DNA of 57,357 nucleotides from an uncultured cyanobacterium (GTDB taxonomy: Bacteria > Cyanobacteriota > Cyanobacteriia > Thermostichales > Thermostichaceae). The notes beneath the pieces were generated by a model. That model was not told where the DNA came from, made no database searches, and was given only the letters and a program-made list of their open reading frames with translations. A program made the position numbers and the translations under genes. Positions 1-10,146 of this stretch are shown here, in pieces. How positions within the stretch are numbered: position 1 is the stretch's first letter; each line of letters starts with the position of its first letter. The stretch is taken from the NCBI GenBank assembly GCA_937944885.1, contig CALFBB010000043.1, forward strand, positions 1-57,357, given 5' to 3'.

Positions 1-97
1 AGGAACGGCAGCTTGAGCGTCTTGGTGAGTGTTGCCACGCAAATCAGAGTAATCTTGCCTCACGATGAAAGATGCGCCTTATCTCCCTGCCCTATTG

Positions 98-129
98 GCT
101 TGCTTCCGCGCAGCGGTACGGCGGGGCTT
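98..129 (+). repeat. Dispersed GC-rich repeat, copy 1
   Basis: This 32-base stretch matches positions 31720-31751 on the same strand at all but two bases, and the last 24 bases (106-129) are identical. It contains GCAGCGGTACGGC and lies in the gap before the CorC-type gene, outside any convincing reading frame. The second copy sits inside a longer inverted-repeat structure that resembles an IS200/IS605 end, so this copy may be the remnant of a small mobile or REP-like element. Origin is inference; the match itself is seen directly. Confidence 0.6.
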
Positions 130-192
130 TATGGCGCGGAGAGGTAATGGAATCACGTCGGTTAGGGATAGGATGACCGTTTCTACCGAGGG

Positions 193-1671
193 TCATGAGG
201 GGGATCTCGATGTTTGTGGTTGGGGGAGTAACGGCAGAGCATCTTCCCGGGGTCTTGCTTGACGCACCACCTTCACCCGATCTACCCGTGGTCCCTCCAT
301 GCGTACCACCTGAAACTCTAGGTCTTGGTAGGTGAACTTTTCCCCGCTACGGGGGATCTTCTGCATGTGGTAAATCAGAAAGCCGCCAAGGGTCTGGTAA
401 TCCTCATGGGGTGGGAGGCTGAGACCACAACGCTCGTTGATCTCCTCCACATCCAACTGAGCTTGAATCAGAAGTGTATTCTCATCGATTTCTTGGATGT
501 CCGGTTCCTTTTCCCCCAGATCCGGGCCATCCGAGAGTTTGCCAACAATCTCCTCCACCAAGTCTTGGATCGTAATCAGCCCAGCTGTACCCCCAAACTC
601 ATCCACAACCACCACCATTGCCCAGTGGTGCTGCCTCATTTCCGGTAACAACTCCGCAATCAACTTATTCTCCGGCTCAAAGTGGGCCTCGCGAATGAAT
701 TCCGTGATTGGGCTTTGCAAATCCAGGGATCCCTTGGCCAATTGGCTAACCACTTCTTTGATGTGGATCAACCCTCGAATATCATCCAAAGATTCACCAA
801 AAACGGGGTAACGGGAATGCCCCGACTCCGCCACCTCCGCCAGTACCTCTTGAACCGTTGCGGTTTCAGGCACAGCATCAATGCTGGTGCGGGGGATCAT
901 CACTTCACTAGCAACAGTCTCCCCAAACTCAAAAATGTTGGTTAGCAGTTCTCGCTCCTCAGCTTCGATGTTGCCCGATTCCACCGATGAAGCAATTAAC
1001 AACTGTAATTCCTCCACCGTCATGGTGCTGTAAAAGGAGCTGTTTTCCGGGATCCGTACCCCTAAGAGTCGCAATACACAGCGGGAGGAAAAGCGTGGCA
1101 GTTCCACAAAGGGCTGCAAGAGACGACTGACCAAACGGTTTAACCAGGCCAGGCGCAACGCAATCGGCTCTGAATAGAGAATGGCCAGGGTTTTCGGGAT
1201 CAGTTCCCCTACCACAATTTGAAAATAGGTGAGCAACGAAAATACCACCACCACCGACAGCCCCTGCATCACGGCTGCGTCCGCCCTCTGAAACCAAGCC
1301 AGCTGGCTTAAAGCCAGAAATAGGGTGGGTGCAACTTTGGTGGCTCCAATCCAACCCAGCAACACACTGGCCAGGGTAATGCCCAACTGAGTGGTGGAGA
1401 GAGAATATTCCAATTGTTCCTGTGCCTTCTGGACTAGGGCTGCCTGACGGTTCCCCTCGCTGGCCAACTGCAACATGCGCGAGCGCCGCGCCGACACCAG
1501 CGAAAACTCGACCGCGACAAAAAAGGCATTAATGGCTAAAAGACCGATGACCCAGAGGAGGCTAAGGGAGGCATCTCCCCAGGAAAGTTCAGTTTCGGGG
1601 AAGGCAGCCGCAGCCGCCAACGATAAAGGAGGGTCGTCCATCAGGGGGGCAGCGAGACGGATAGAGAGCAT
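193..1671 (-). CDS. CNNM/CorC (HlyC) family membrane transporter
   Basis: The 492-residue product has the architecture of the CNNM/CorC family, thought to move magnesium or other divalent cations across the plasma membrane. A membrane domain (DUF21 type, about residues 25-215) carries several hydrophobic segments and the motif GELIPKTLA. A paired CBS regulatory module follows, beginning near EVMIPRTSID, and a CorC_HlyC domain lies near residues 365-450. The C-terminal tail is basic and of low complexity. Length is normal for the family. An internal start at MDDPPLS would remove ten residues. It is separate from the secreted PepSY-like gene upstream. The older label 'hemolysin' is not supported by anything seen here. 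Confidence 0.9.
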   Translation of the reverse strand: MLSIRLAAPLMDDPPLSLAAAAAFPETELSWGDASLSLLWVIGLLAINAFFVAVEFSLVSARRSRMLQLASEGNRQAALVQKAQEQLEYSLSTTQLGITLASVLLGWIGATKVAPTLFLALSQLAWFQRADAAVMQGLSVVVVFSLLTYFQIVVGELIPKTLAILYSEPIALRLAWLNRLVSRLLQPFVELPRFSSRCVLRLLGVRIPENSSFYSTMTVEELQLLIASSVESGNIEAEERELLTNIFEFGETVASEVMIPRTSIDAVPETATVQEVLAEVAESGHSRYPVFGESLDDIRGLIHIKEVVSQLAKGSLDLQSPITEFIREAHFEPENKLIAELLPEMRQHHWAMVVVVDEFGGTAGLITIQDLVEEIVGKLSDGPDLGEKEPDIQEIDENTLLIQAQLDVEEINERCGLSLPPHEDYQTLGGFLIYHMQKIPRSGEKFTYQDLEFQVVRMEGPRVDRVKVVRQARPREDALPLLPQPQTSRSPS

Positions 1672-1806
1672 TCTAGCTTAGAGCAGATCAGCCGCTAGCT
1701 TTCAGCTAGGACAACGCATGTCCAAGGATATCTCCTCAATCCTCCTAAACTTTTCACTTGCTAAGCCACCCAAGAGACAGTCTGATTGCTAACATCACTG
1801 CCTTAA

Positions 1807-2115
1807 CTACCAGTATCGCCCTATAACAGACCCAGACCTAGGATCGACATAGAGCTTGACGCCATTGAAGAACTTGACTTCCCAGACCAAGATTCCCACC
1901 TTTTTCTCAAAGTCGAGTTCAACTTCCTTAATGCCAACGTTAGGATAATTGGCTCGGGCAATGCGGATGACCTCCTCGATGGGAATGGCTGAACTGTAAT
2001 CTGGCCCATAGACCTGTCCGAAGGCAGGCTCTACACTACTTCCCACCACTGGCACAGGGCCGCTCAACAACAAGGAAGCAACGGCTACCGCAACAGAGTC
2101 AAGCAAGCGTTTCAT
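1807..2115 (-). CDS. Small secreted PepSY-like protein
   Basis: A 102-residue protein begins with MKRLLDSVAVAVASLLL, a typical signal peptide, followed by about 75 residues. The second half resembles a PepSY domain: a helix (VIRIARANYPNVGIKEVELD), then strands ending in VDPRSGSVIGRYW, a common PepSY ending. PepSY domains are usually periplasmic or extracellular and often inhibit proteases or serve as binding modules. No transmembrane anchor or second domain is present. It lies head to head with the gene starting at 2239. Function beyond the domain guess is unknown. Confidence 0.75.
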   Translation of the reverse strand: MKRLLDSVAVAVASLLLSGPVPVVGSSVEPAFGQVYGPDYSSAIPIEEVIRIARANYPNVGIKEVELDFEKKVGILVWEVKFFNGVKLYVDPRSGSVIGRYW

Positions 2116-2238
2116 AGTTTACTGAGCTCACGAAAAGTCTGATATGAATGTAACAGGCATATCATTGAGGCTATTTTCTGTCCATCGCTCCCTGTCCGGC
2201 AGAGTGTCCCATGGCTGTGGCCAACAAGAGCAAAGCCT

Positions 2239-2781
2239 GTGATCTATCTGCTGATTGGACTACTGCCGGTGGGCCTGGCAGTAACGCTTCTACTTTTGCC
2301 CCAAAGGGTAACGTTGCGCTACCGCAAACCTTGGGATGGGCCTTTAGTCTGGATTGGGCAATGGCACCTCCCAGGGAGGCTGGTCTTGCAGGTTAGCCAT
2401 CGTGGCTGGCAGTGCCGTTGGGGATCCCTTTACTGGGGCAGGCGTTGGCCTCAACCCGGACCTCCGACTCTCAGTTGGGTAGACTTACCTCGCTATGGGC
2501 CTGCACTTTTCCAACTTGGAAGACAACTTCAGCTAAAAAGCTGGCAGGGGGGGTTAGAAATTGGCCTTGCGGATCCTGCTCTTACCGGCCAAGGGCTTGG
2601 ATTGATGGCAGCATTGCCTCCTCAGCTAGCCCAGCACATCCGCCTTACTTTTACACGGGTAGGCTGGCGGGGGAAGGGATCCTTAGTGGTTCAGTATCGG
2701 AGTTGGCAGATACTCGGACCAAGCCTAAGGCTGGTCTGGCGACTTCTGCAAGCCGATCACCAGTTCAAGAGAGGATCCTAG
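2239..2781 (+). CDS. Single-pass membrane protein, DUF2953-like
   Basis: The 180-residue product starts at a GTG codon with one strong N-terminal membrane segment (MIYLLIGLLPVGLAVTLLLL). A tryptophan- and glycine-rich soluble part follows. The segment containing GLADPALTGQGLG and the later VQYRSWQILGPSLRLVWRLL resemble DUF2953, a family of unknown function found in Firmicutes and cyanobacteria. No catalytic motif is visible. The gene converges on the atpG end with a 30-base gap, so it is not part of the ATP synthase operon. The start is not certain, because no clear ribosome binding site precedes the GTG. Confidence 0.6.
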   Translation: MIYLLIGLLPVGLAVTLLLLPQRVTLRYRKPWDGPLVWIGQWHLPGRLVLQVSHRGWQCRWGSLYWGRRWPQPGPPTLSWVDLPRYGPALFQLGRQLQLKSWQGGLEIGLADPALTGQGLGLMAALPPQLAQHIRLTFTRVGWRGKGSLVVQYRSWQILGPSLRLVWRLLQADHQFKRGS

Positions 2782-2811
2782 CTGCACATTCTTTCCAGAG
2801 CGGGCGAACGT

Positions 2812-3756
2812 CTACAGTGCTTCTGCTCCGGCCACCACTTCTAAGATCTCTTGGGTAATAGCTGCTTGCCGAGCCTTATTGTAAGAAAGTCCCAAGGTGC
2901 GAATTAACTCGCTGGCATTGTCACTGGCGTTATTCATGGCGGTCATCCGGGCTGCCAACTCGCTGGCAGCTGACTCCTGTAGAGCCCGTAACAATTGGTT
3001 GTTCAGATAAAGGGGCAACAGGGCATCCAAAATTTGAACCGGATCCTGCTCAAAGATCATGTCCTGGGGAGGGGCAGAAACAGCTGCAACCACCTTGGTG
3101 CGTTCTACAGTAAACTCGCCACCCCGTACCAACAGGTTGAAGATCTCATCATCCTGAGTAGATAGGCGAGAAGGGTCCAAAGGCAAGATGGATTGCACCA
3201 CAGGGCGAGAGCTGATCAAGGAAACAAAGCGAGTGTAGATCAGCTCCACCTTGTCTACCTTCTCTGAAACAAAGGCAGACAGCAGCTGGTCCCCGATTTG
3301 AGCTGCCTCAGCCGCAGAAGGAATTTGAGACAAGTTCGTGTAGGTCTTGGTAATCGGGGTAGAACGCCGCTGAAAGTATTGCACCGCCTTGCGCCCTACC
3401 AGGTAAAGGGTCACTTGGATACCCGCCGCCTGAATTTCACAGATGCGCTCCTCAGTGCGTTTGATCACGTTAGAGTTATAGGCTCCGCACAGGCCGCGAT
3501 CCCCAGAAACTACCAACAGACCTACCTTTTGAATTGGACGCTGCTGGAGCAGGGGTAGATTGACATCCTCTAACCTTAGACGAGTTTGCAACCGATAAAA
3601 CACCTGTGCCAAACGATTTGCAAAAGGACGGGTGGCATTCACTTGATCCTGGGCACGCCGTACCCGAGCCGCTGCCACCAGCCGCATTGCCTCGGTGATC
3701 TTGCGGGTGTTTTTAACTGACTTGATCCGATCACGAATGCCCTTGAGGTTTGCCAT
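2812..3756 (-). CDS. atpG: ATP synthase subunit gamma
   Basis: This is the rotor shaft of the F1 sector (314 residues; atpC in much cyanobacterial literature). The N-terminal helix starts [20 protein letters not shown] and the C-terminal helix ends with [19 protein letters not shown], both hallmarks that run through the alpha/beta barrel. Between them is the extra segment typical of cyanobacterial and chloroplast gamma (about residues 195-240, around [20 protein letters not shown]). No redox cysteine pair is seen there, as expected for cyanobacteria rather than green plastids. It is the last gene of the minus-strand atp operon, 95 bases after atpA. Confidence 0.98.
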   Translation of the reverse strand: MANLKGIRDRIKSVKNTRKITEAMRLVAAARVRRAQDQVNATRPFANRLAQVFYRLQTRLRLEDVNLPLLQQRPIQKVGLLVVSGDRGLCGAYNSNVIKRTEERICEIQAAGIQVTLYLVGRKAVQYFQRRSTPITKTYTNLSQIPSAAEAAQIGDQLLSAFVSEKVDKVELIYTRFVSLISSRPVVQSILPLDPSRLSTQDDEIFNLLVRGGEFTVERTKVVAAVSAPPQDMIFEQDPVQILDALLPLYLNNQLLRALQESAASELAARMTAMNNASDNASELIRTLGLSYNKARQAAITQEILEVVAGAEAL

Positions 3757-3851
3757 GACCTATCCCCTCTACTGTGGTGAGTCTTATAGGGATCCCTTCC
3801 AGAAAATCACCTCAGGGGATCCCCACATCTACGCCAGTGAACCCTTGCACC

Positions 3852-5381
<1,530 letters not shown>

Positions 5382-5420
5382 CTAAAAGTGATTCGGGAAG
5401 AACAATAGACAAGGGCAAAC

Positions 5421-5969
5421 TTAGGTCAGCTGTAAAGCAAGACGACGCAACTGACCCCGCAAACTCAGGTCAATCACCTGGGATCCAATCTTGATGATCA
5501 CTCCACCGATCAGAGCCGGATCCTCAGAGATCTGCAACTCCACACCGTTGGCCCGGGTGAAGTCCCGCACCCGCTCCCGGATAGACTGTTGCTGGGCTTC
5601 CGTCAAAGGTACAGCCGTGATCACTTGGGCCAAAGCAATATTCTGCAGCTTCCGTTGCAAGTCCAAGAAGCGCTGACAAACCGCCCCCAGAAACATGATG
5701 CGGCGACGGTCGCTCAATAACTTGAGGGTATTCAACAGTAGCGGGTGAATTTGCTCCGCCAGAACCTGTTGCAACAGGGCTTTCTTTGTTTCGGCCTTGA
5801 TAACCGGGTTGGCCAAAAACCGCCCTAGTTCGGGTGTGGACTCAAGCACAGCAGCGATGAAGCGAATATCAGCTGCAAAAGTGTCCAATACCCCCTGGCT
5901 AGAACCGAGTGAAATCAGAGCCTCAGCGTAGGGATCCACCACCTGTTGAGCCATTGCACGAACAGTCAT
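5421..5969 (-). CDS. atpH: ATP synthase subunit delta (OSCP)
   Basis: A 182-residue delta subunit, which joins the top of F1 to the peripheral b/b' stalk. The all-helical N-terminal domain (about residues 1-110) includes VVDPYAEALISL and FLANPVIKAETKKALL. The C-terminal part contains the conserved DPALIGGVIIKIGSQVIDLS signature near the end. It lies 19 bases after atpF and 48 bases before atpA in the minus-strand operon. A downstream start at MAQQVVDPYAEAL would be equally acceptable and four residues shorter. Called atpD in Synechocystis-style nomenclature. Confidence 0.96.
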   Translation of the reverse strand: MTVRAMAQQVVDPYAEALISLGSSQGVLDTFAADIRFIAAVLESTPELGRFLANPVIKAETKKALLQQVLAEQIHPLLLNTLKLLSDRRRIMFLGAVCQRFLDLQRKLQNIALAQVITAVPLTEAQQQSIRERVRDFTRANGVELQISEDPALIGGVIIKIGSQVIDLSLRGQLRRLALQLT

Positions 5970-5988
5970 ACTTTCCTGCTCTCCTCAT

Positions 5989-6561
5989 CTAGCGGGCAAT
6001 CATTTGGATCCCTTGGTCGATCAGTCTTTGGTGAACCTGATCGTTTAGGTATTGTGGCAGCTCTTGCTCGACCCTGCTCAAAGCCTGTTGCAGGATTCGC
6101 AGGCGTAACTCCTGTAAAACCCGCTCCTGCTCAGTAGATACCTCCTTCTCAGAAGTGGCCCGCAGCCGTTCAATTTCTCGATCCGCTTGCTCTAGCAATT
6201 CCTGGCGACGGGCTTCGGCGTTGGCTTCTGCCTGGCGAAGAATGCGCTCAGCTTCCTGCTGGGCTTGGGCCAACTTTTGCTGTTGATCTGCCAACTTTTC
6301 GATCGCCTCCTGCTTCCGCTGCTCTGCCTGTTGCAACTCGTGCAAGATAGCCTCTCGCCGCTTAACCAGCGCTTCACCCACCACCTTACGACCCAGAATA
6401 AAGAGCAGGATGAGAATAATCACGATGTTGACCAAGTTACTGTCGAGAACCCTGCCCAACAGATTCCCCTCTTCCGACTCTGCAAGCACTTCCGCAGCCT
6501 CGGCCATCGGCTCAGCGACAGCAAAGATCCAACCGGGTGTCAAGCTCCATATAGGTGTCAT
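5989..6561 (-). CDS. atpF: ATP synthase subunit b
   Basis: A 190-residue b subunit of the peripheral stalk. A hydrophobic span (about residues 42-62, [15 protein letters not shown]) is preceded by an N-terminal stretch rich in acidic residues and alanine, typical of cyanobacterial b where the first part may be processed. The rest is one long charged coiled coil ([20 protein letters not shown] onward) reaching the delta subunit. It pairs with the b' protein encoded just upstream, giving the b/b' heterodimer of photosynthetic organisms. Forty-one bases separate it from the b' gene. Confidence 0.96.
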   Translation of the reverse strand: MTPIWSLTPGWIFAVAEPMAEAAEVLAESEEGNLLGRVLDSNLVNIVIILILLFILGRKVVGEALVKRREAILHELQQAEQRKQEAIEKLADQQQKLAQAQQEAERILRQAEANAEARRQELLEQADREIERLRATSEKEVSTEQERVLQELRLRILQQALSRVEQELPQYLNDQVHQRLIDQGIQMIAR

Positions 6562-6602
6562 GCTCTACTCCAAAGGCACTTAAGGCACTTTCCAAATCGG
6601 GG

Positions 6603-7076
6603 CTAGCGGGCGCTACCCAAGAGCTTCTGGAGGATTTGGGCAGCAATCTCATCCACCTGCTGTTGCAGTTGGCTCAGAGCTGCCTGCTTCTCTTCCTCTA
6701 ACTGGATGCGGGCAGTCTCCAGCTTCCCCTGAAGCTCCGCCTGAACGACCGCCAATTTCTCAGACCGAATTCGTGCCGCCGCTGCTTCGGCTTCGGCAAT
6801 CAGTTGCTGAGCCTTGAGGCGGGCTTGACTGATTTCAGTCTCGTATTGGCGAGTTAAGGCCATCACCTTGTCTAGCCGCTCTTGGGCTTCCGCCTGAGTG
6901 GTACGGATGTAGTCGCTGCGACTGTCCATGGTGCGGGTGACCGGCTCATAAAACAAAGCATTGAGCACCGCCACCAACAGCAAAAACTGAATGGCGATCA
7001 AAGGTAGGGTGGCATCGAAATCAAATAGCCCACCTTTTTCAGCAACTTCAGCAGCCAAGAGGATTTGAAAGAGCAT
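6603..7076 (-). CDS. atpF2: ATP synthase subunit b'
   Basis: A 157-residue second b-type subunit. The membrane span LPLIAIQFLLLVAVLNALFY (about residues 24-43) is followed by the b' signature EPVTRTMDSRSDYIRT, then a coiled coil. Having separate b and b' genes is characteristic of cyanobacteria and other phototrophs. It forms the peripheral stalk with the b subunit encoded next. In cyanobacterial naming this gene is often called atpG, which conflicts with the name for gamma. It lies about 100 bases after the subunit c gene. Confidence 0.96.
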   Translation of the reverse strand: MLFQILLAAEVAEKGGLFDFDATLPLIAIQFLLLVAVLNALFYEPVTRTMDSRSDYIRTTQAEAQERLDKVMALTRQYETEISQARLKAQQLIAEAEAAAARIRSEKLAVVQAELQGKLETARIQLEEEKQAALSQLQQQVDEIAAQILQKLLGSAR

Positions 7077-7178
7077 CGGCGTTGCGGCCCCAACAGGAAC
7101 AATTTCTATCTCACATTAGGTTAAGTCAGGGGGCAGACTCCTGAACAGGCTTAGCCAGGTAATCTACCCCCATGAGCT

Positions 7179-7511
<333 letters not shown>

Positions 7512-7611
7512 TCAGCTACAAATCACTTCCTTGTCAGCGGCTTTCAGAACAAGACTGTCAGCCCCAACAAACCTTACCAGAGAAGGGATACCCAACGATC
7601 ACCTGATTCGA

Positions 7612-8358
7612 TCAATCGTGGTGCTCCCCACCTCCGTGACCTTCTAATGCCTCCCCGATGTAGGCAGCTGAGAGGGTAGAGAAGATCAAGGCTTGAATTG
7701 CTCCTGTAAACAGGAACAAAATCATCACCGGCACCGGAATAAACAAAGGCACCAGTAGCACCAACACCGCAATCACCAGTTCTTCCGCCAAAATATTGCC
7801 AAACAGTCGGAAGCTAAGGGAAAGGGGCTTGGTGAAGTCTTCCAAGACATTGATGGGCAACAAAACGGGAGTGGGCTCGATGTACTTTCTGAAGTAGCCT
7901 AGACCCCGCTTGCTGATGCCCGCCACAAAGTACATGCCGCTGGTCAGCAAAGCCAATCCAGCCGTGGTATTGATGTCATTGGTGGGAGAGGCCAGTTCCC
8001 CTTCCGGCAATGGAATCAGCTTCCAAGGGAAGAGATTACCCATCCAGTTGGAGACAAAAATAAACAGAAATAGGGTGCCGACATAGGGTACCCAAGGACG
8101 AAAGTTTTTCTCACCTATCTGGGCGCGGGCAATCCCTTGCACAAACTCCAGCGCGTACTCAACAAAGTTTTGCAGACCAGCCGGCTCCCGTTGCAACTGG
8201 CGGGTGCCCAGCACCACCACCGTCAGGATGAGGGCGATGGCGATCCAACTGGTGATCAAAACCTGCCCATGTACGGTGAACTTGCCAAGGTGCCAGTAGA
8301 GGTGATGACCAACCTCCAGTTCTGCCAGGAAAATGTGAGAGAAGAAAGACAGGTTCAT
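7612..8358 (-). CDS. atpB: ATP synthase subunit a
   Basis: The 248-residue a subunit forms the two proton half-channels beside the c ring. I use the ATG of [19 protein letters not shown]; the frame stays open another 112 codons upstream, but that stretch lies inside atpI in another frame and looks non-coding. Five or six membrane helices are visible. The essential arginine is in SLSFRLFGN, followed by [13 protein letters not shown]. The C-terminus GHGGGEHHD is histidine-rich. Only five bases separate the start from the atpI stop, suggesting translational coupling. Confidence 0.97.
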   Translation of the reverse strand: MNLSFFSHIFLAELEVGHHLYWHLGKFTVHGQVLITSWIAIALILTVVVLGTRQLQREPAGLQNFVEYALEFVQGIARAQIGEKNFRPWVPYVGTLFLFIFVSNWMGNLFPWKLIPLPEGELASPTNDINTTAGLALLTSGMYFVAGISKRGLGYFRKYIEPTPVLLPINVLEDFTKPLSLSFRLFGNILAEELVIAVLVLLVPLFIPVPVMILFLFTGAIQALIFSTLSAAYIGEALEGHGGGEHHD

Positions 8359-8363
8359 GGGTG

Positions 8364-8894
8364 TCACGTAGAAGAGGATGAACGTGTCAAGGCTTGAACA
8401 GTATGAATCAGCAGAGTGACTTTGTAGGTCATAAAGCCAAAGAAAATAGGCAAAACTTGCAAAGCTTCCAGCCGAGTGGCCAAAACAATTAGCCCGACAA
8501 ACAGAGCCAGACGACCTACCCCCAAACGGTTGCGGCTTTTGCCCAGTTCTGCTACAGCTCGACTTAGCATTCGCAGATAAACCACTCCTACTACTGCACC
8601 CAGCATGTAGTTGGCAGCTACCGTAAAGGAGTAAACAAAAGCCACACAGAGCCCAATGGCTAGGCTGACCCCTAAGGTCACCGAGATCAGCCATAACTCC
8701 AGCTGCCCATAGCTTCCCTTACCTGGCTCCACCGCTTTCAGGGGTAGATCCTGAACCTCAGTCCGTGAGTCGGGTTCCCCAAGCTTCTCAGGGTGGCTAG
8801 CCACCTCAGGTAGGGGAGGCAGCGGTCTGGGCTTCCACTGAGTTGCCTTCTGATGGCTAAAGCTATGGGAGAGAAGTCTGAGAGAACGTGCCAT
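8364..8894 (-). CDS. atpI: ATP synthase assembly protein AtpI (Atp1)
   Basis: First gene of the atp operon; 176 residues. A proline-rich, charged N-terminal region of about 65 residues precedes four predicted membrane helices (from [16 protein letters not shown] to [18 protein letters not shown]). AtpI/Atp1 proteins help assemble the c ring and may take part in magnesium transport; the sequence alone does not separate these roles. The N-terminal extension before the first helix is longer than in E. coli AtpI, which is common in cyanobacteria. A 13-base inverted repeat overlaps the region just before its ATG. Confidence 0.88.
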   Translation of the reverse strand: MARSLRLLSHSFSHQKATQWKPRPLPPLPEVASHPEKLGEPDSRTEVQDLPLKAVEPGKGSYGQLELWLISVTLGVSLAIGLCVAFVYSFTVAANYMLGAVVGVVYLRMLSRAVAELGKSRNRLGVGRLALFVGLIVLATRLEALQVLPIFFGFMTYKVTLLIHTVQALTRSSSST

Positions 8895-8899
8895 GAGAT

Positions 8900-8912
8900 G
8901 AGGTAATACCTC
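8900..8912 (-). promoter_or_regulatory. Inverted repeat at the atpI ribosome binding site
   Basis: GAGGTA-A-TACCTC is a perfect inverted repeat with a single central base, ending five bases before the atpI ATG. In the transcript it would place the GAGG that can serve as Shine-Dalgarno sequence within a self-complementary element. With no loop it cannot form a normal RNA hairpin, so a DNA-binding site is just as likely. Seen directly; function is inference. Confidence 0.35.
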
Positions 8913-8944
8913 TTGGGGTTCGACCGTAACTCAACATAACACGA

Positions 8945-8962
8945 TTAAGTAACAATACTTAA
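8945..8962. promoter_or_regulatory. Perfect inverted repeat upstream of atpI
   Basis: TTAAGTA-ACAA-TACTTAA is a perfect 7+7 base inverted repeat about 50 bases before the atpI start codon, in the 311-base divergent gap between atpI and the DUF3177 gene. No T tract follows on either strand, so it does not look like a terminator. It is a plausible operator or activator site for the atp operon promoter. The half-site spacing does not fit the NtcA consensus (GTA-N8-TAC). The rest of the gap is AT-rich with nothing else I can assign. Confidence 0.45.
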
Positions 8963-9205
8963 CGGTATTAGGCTGAGTTGAGGCCAAGTGAAACATCCAT
9001 TTGTTACTCAGAAAGGCGACTGACTCCCTGAACCACCGGATGTTCCTCTAAGAATCTACCACTTTCGCGGATCGGCGACGGCAGAAATTGGAAAACTTTC
9101 TGAGAGTTACTTGGTGTAAAGTTTTGTCTATGCTAATTGGGGAAATTGTAAGGTTTTGTGATTCTGCCCCTTCCTATACTGAGGGTAGGTGGGGTAAGGA
9201 GAAAG

Positions 9206-9793
9206 ATGAGCCTGACGGATGCTATCTGGCTGGACTACAGCTTGGCAGTGGCTCTGACGGTGGTGGTGCCTTTGCTGCTGTTGGTTTGGGCCTTTGGGGT
9301 GGGGCTACGTCCTCTGATTCAGCTGCTGATCGTTTACTGGCGGGTATCTAGTTTGTTGGCGGTGACGGTCTATCTGATGATTGCCGGTCTGCCGGTTAGT
9401 TTTTTAGCAGGGGCAATGGCTAGGCTGCTGATCTTGGTCTGTGTTTGGTTTTGGCAAGATTGGGGCCAGGCTCTGCAACAGTCTAGAACGGGGGTGGCGC
9501 GGGCGTTTCTGCTCTGGCGCTGGATCTTAACTGGCTACATGGGGATTGGGATCCTCTTTTCGGGGGCGTTTGTGCCCTGTGCTTTTGGCATGTCCCTGTC
9601 GGAGGCTTGTCGGGCTTGGTTTGGGCCACCGCTGCGGTTTCGAGAGATTTTTCACCCCCAGCTGCCGGTGGAGCTACTGGGTGGTGTGGGGGCCTTGGGT
9701 TTGGTAGCTTATCTGCTCTACAGTGTCTATTTTGTGTGGCGGCTGCGACCCGGTGGCCCCCTCAACTCTGTCTTGATAGGAGGGGAGAAGTGA
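9206..9793 (+). CDS. DUF3177 family membrane protein
   Basis: The 195-residue product matches my recollection of the cyanobacterial DUF3177 family: about five hydrophobic helices, the acidic start MSLTDAIWLDYSLAVALTVV, and a central GVARAFLLWRWILTGYMGIG. No function is known. I chose the ATG preceded by GGGTAAGGAGAAAG; the frame is open 16 codons further upstream without support. Its stop overlaps the next start (TGATG), so the two are probably translated together. It is divergent from the atp operon. Confidence 0.8.
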   Translation: MSLTDAIWLDYSLAVALTVVVPLLLLVWAFGVGLRPLIQLLIVYWRVSSLLAVTVYLMIAGLPVSFLAGAMARLLILVCVWFWQDWGQALQQSRTGVARAFLLWRWILTGYMGIGILFSGAFVPCAFGMSLSEACRAWFGPPLRFREIFHPQLPVELLGGVGALGLVAYLLYSVYFVWRLRPGGPLNSVLIGGEK

Positions 9794-10110
9794 TGGCTTT
9801 ACCTTGGCCACTGGCCCTAGAACGTTACAGCCAAGCGCACCCGCAGGAGGTGTTGCGGGTTCAAGTGGAGGGGGAGGAGGGATCCGACGTAGTGTTGATC
9901 TATCGGGGCGTGAGCAGCTCTCTAATGCGCTCTACCCCTGCTGATGTGGACGAGGCGGTGATTCCCCCGACAGCGCGGTTTGTTTCTCTGGAGCGGTTGC
10001 CGGCTCCTTACAATCCTGCTCAACCCCAACCTCTGGCCACTTATGGGCAGTGGTCGGAGCTAGAGGCCTGGCTGAAACAGGTGGGGATCCCTGTAGCTGA
10101 GAGCCATTGA
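9793..10110 (+). CDS. Conserved cyanobacterial small protein (possibly DUF7734)
   Basis: A 105-residue soluble protein starts MALPWPLALERYSQAHPQEV. It continues with a compact alpha/beta region (VLRVQVEGEEGSDVVLIYRG, then SSSLMRSTPADVDEAVIPP) and ends in an amphipathic helix. It resembles a small family shared by cyanobacteria and plastids, perhaps DUF7734; I am not certain of the accession. There are no cysteines or catalytic motifs. The ATG overlaps the stop of the DUF3177 gene by one base, so the two probably form an operon. Role unknown. Confidence 0.7.
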   Translation: MALPWPLALERYSQAHPQEVLRVQVEGEEGSDVVLIYRGVSSSLMRSTPADVDEAVIPPTARFVSLERLPAPYNPAQPQPLATYGQWSELEAWLKQVGIPVAESH

Positions 10111-10146
10111 GGTCTCTGGCGAAGCTCCTGCCGGTTCAGCTGATCT

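Noticed and set aside
2147-2154. Half of an HLR1 box (AATGTAAC) before the PepSY-like gene
   Set aside because: The second half at the right spacing is absent.
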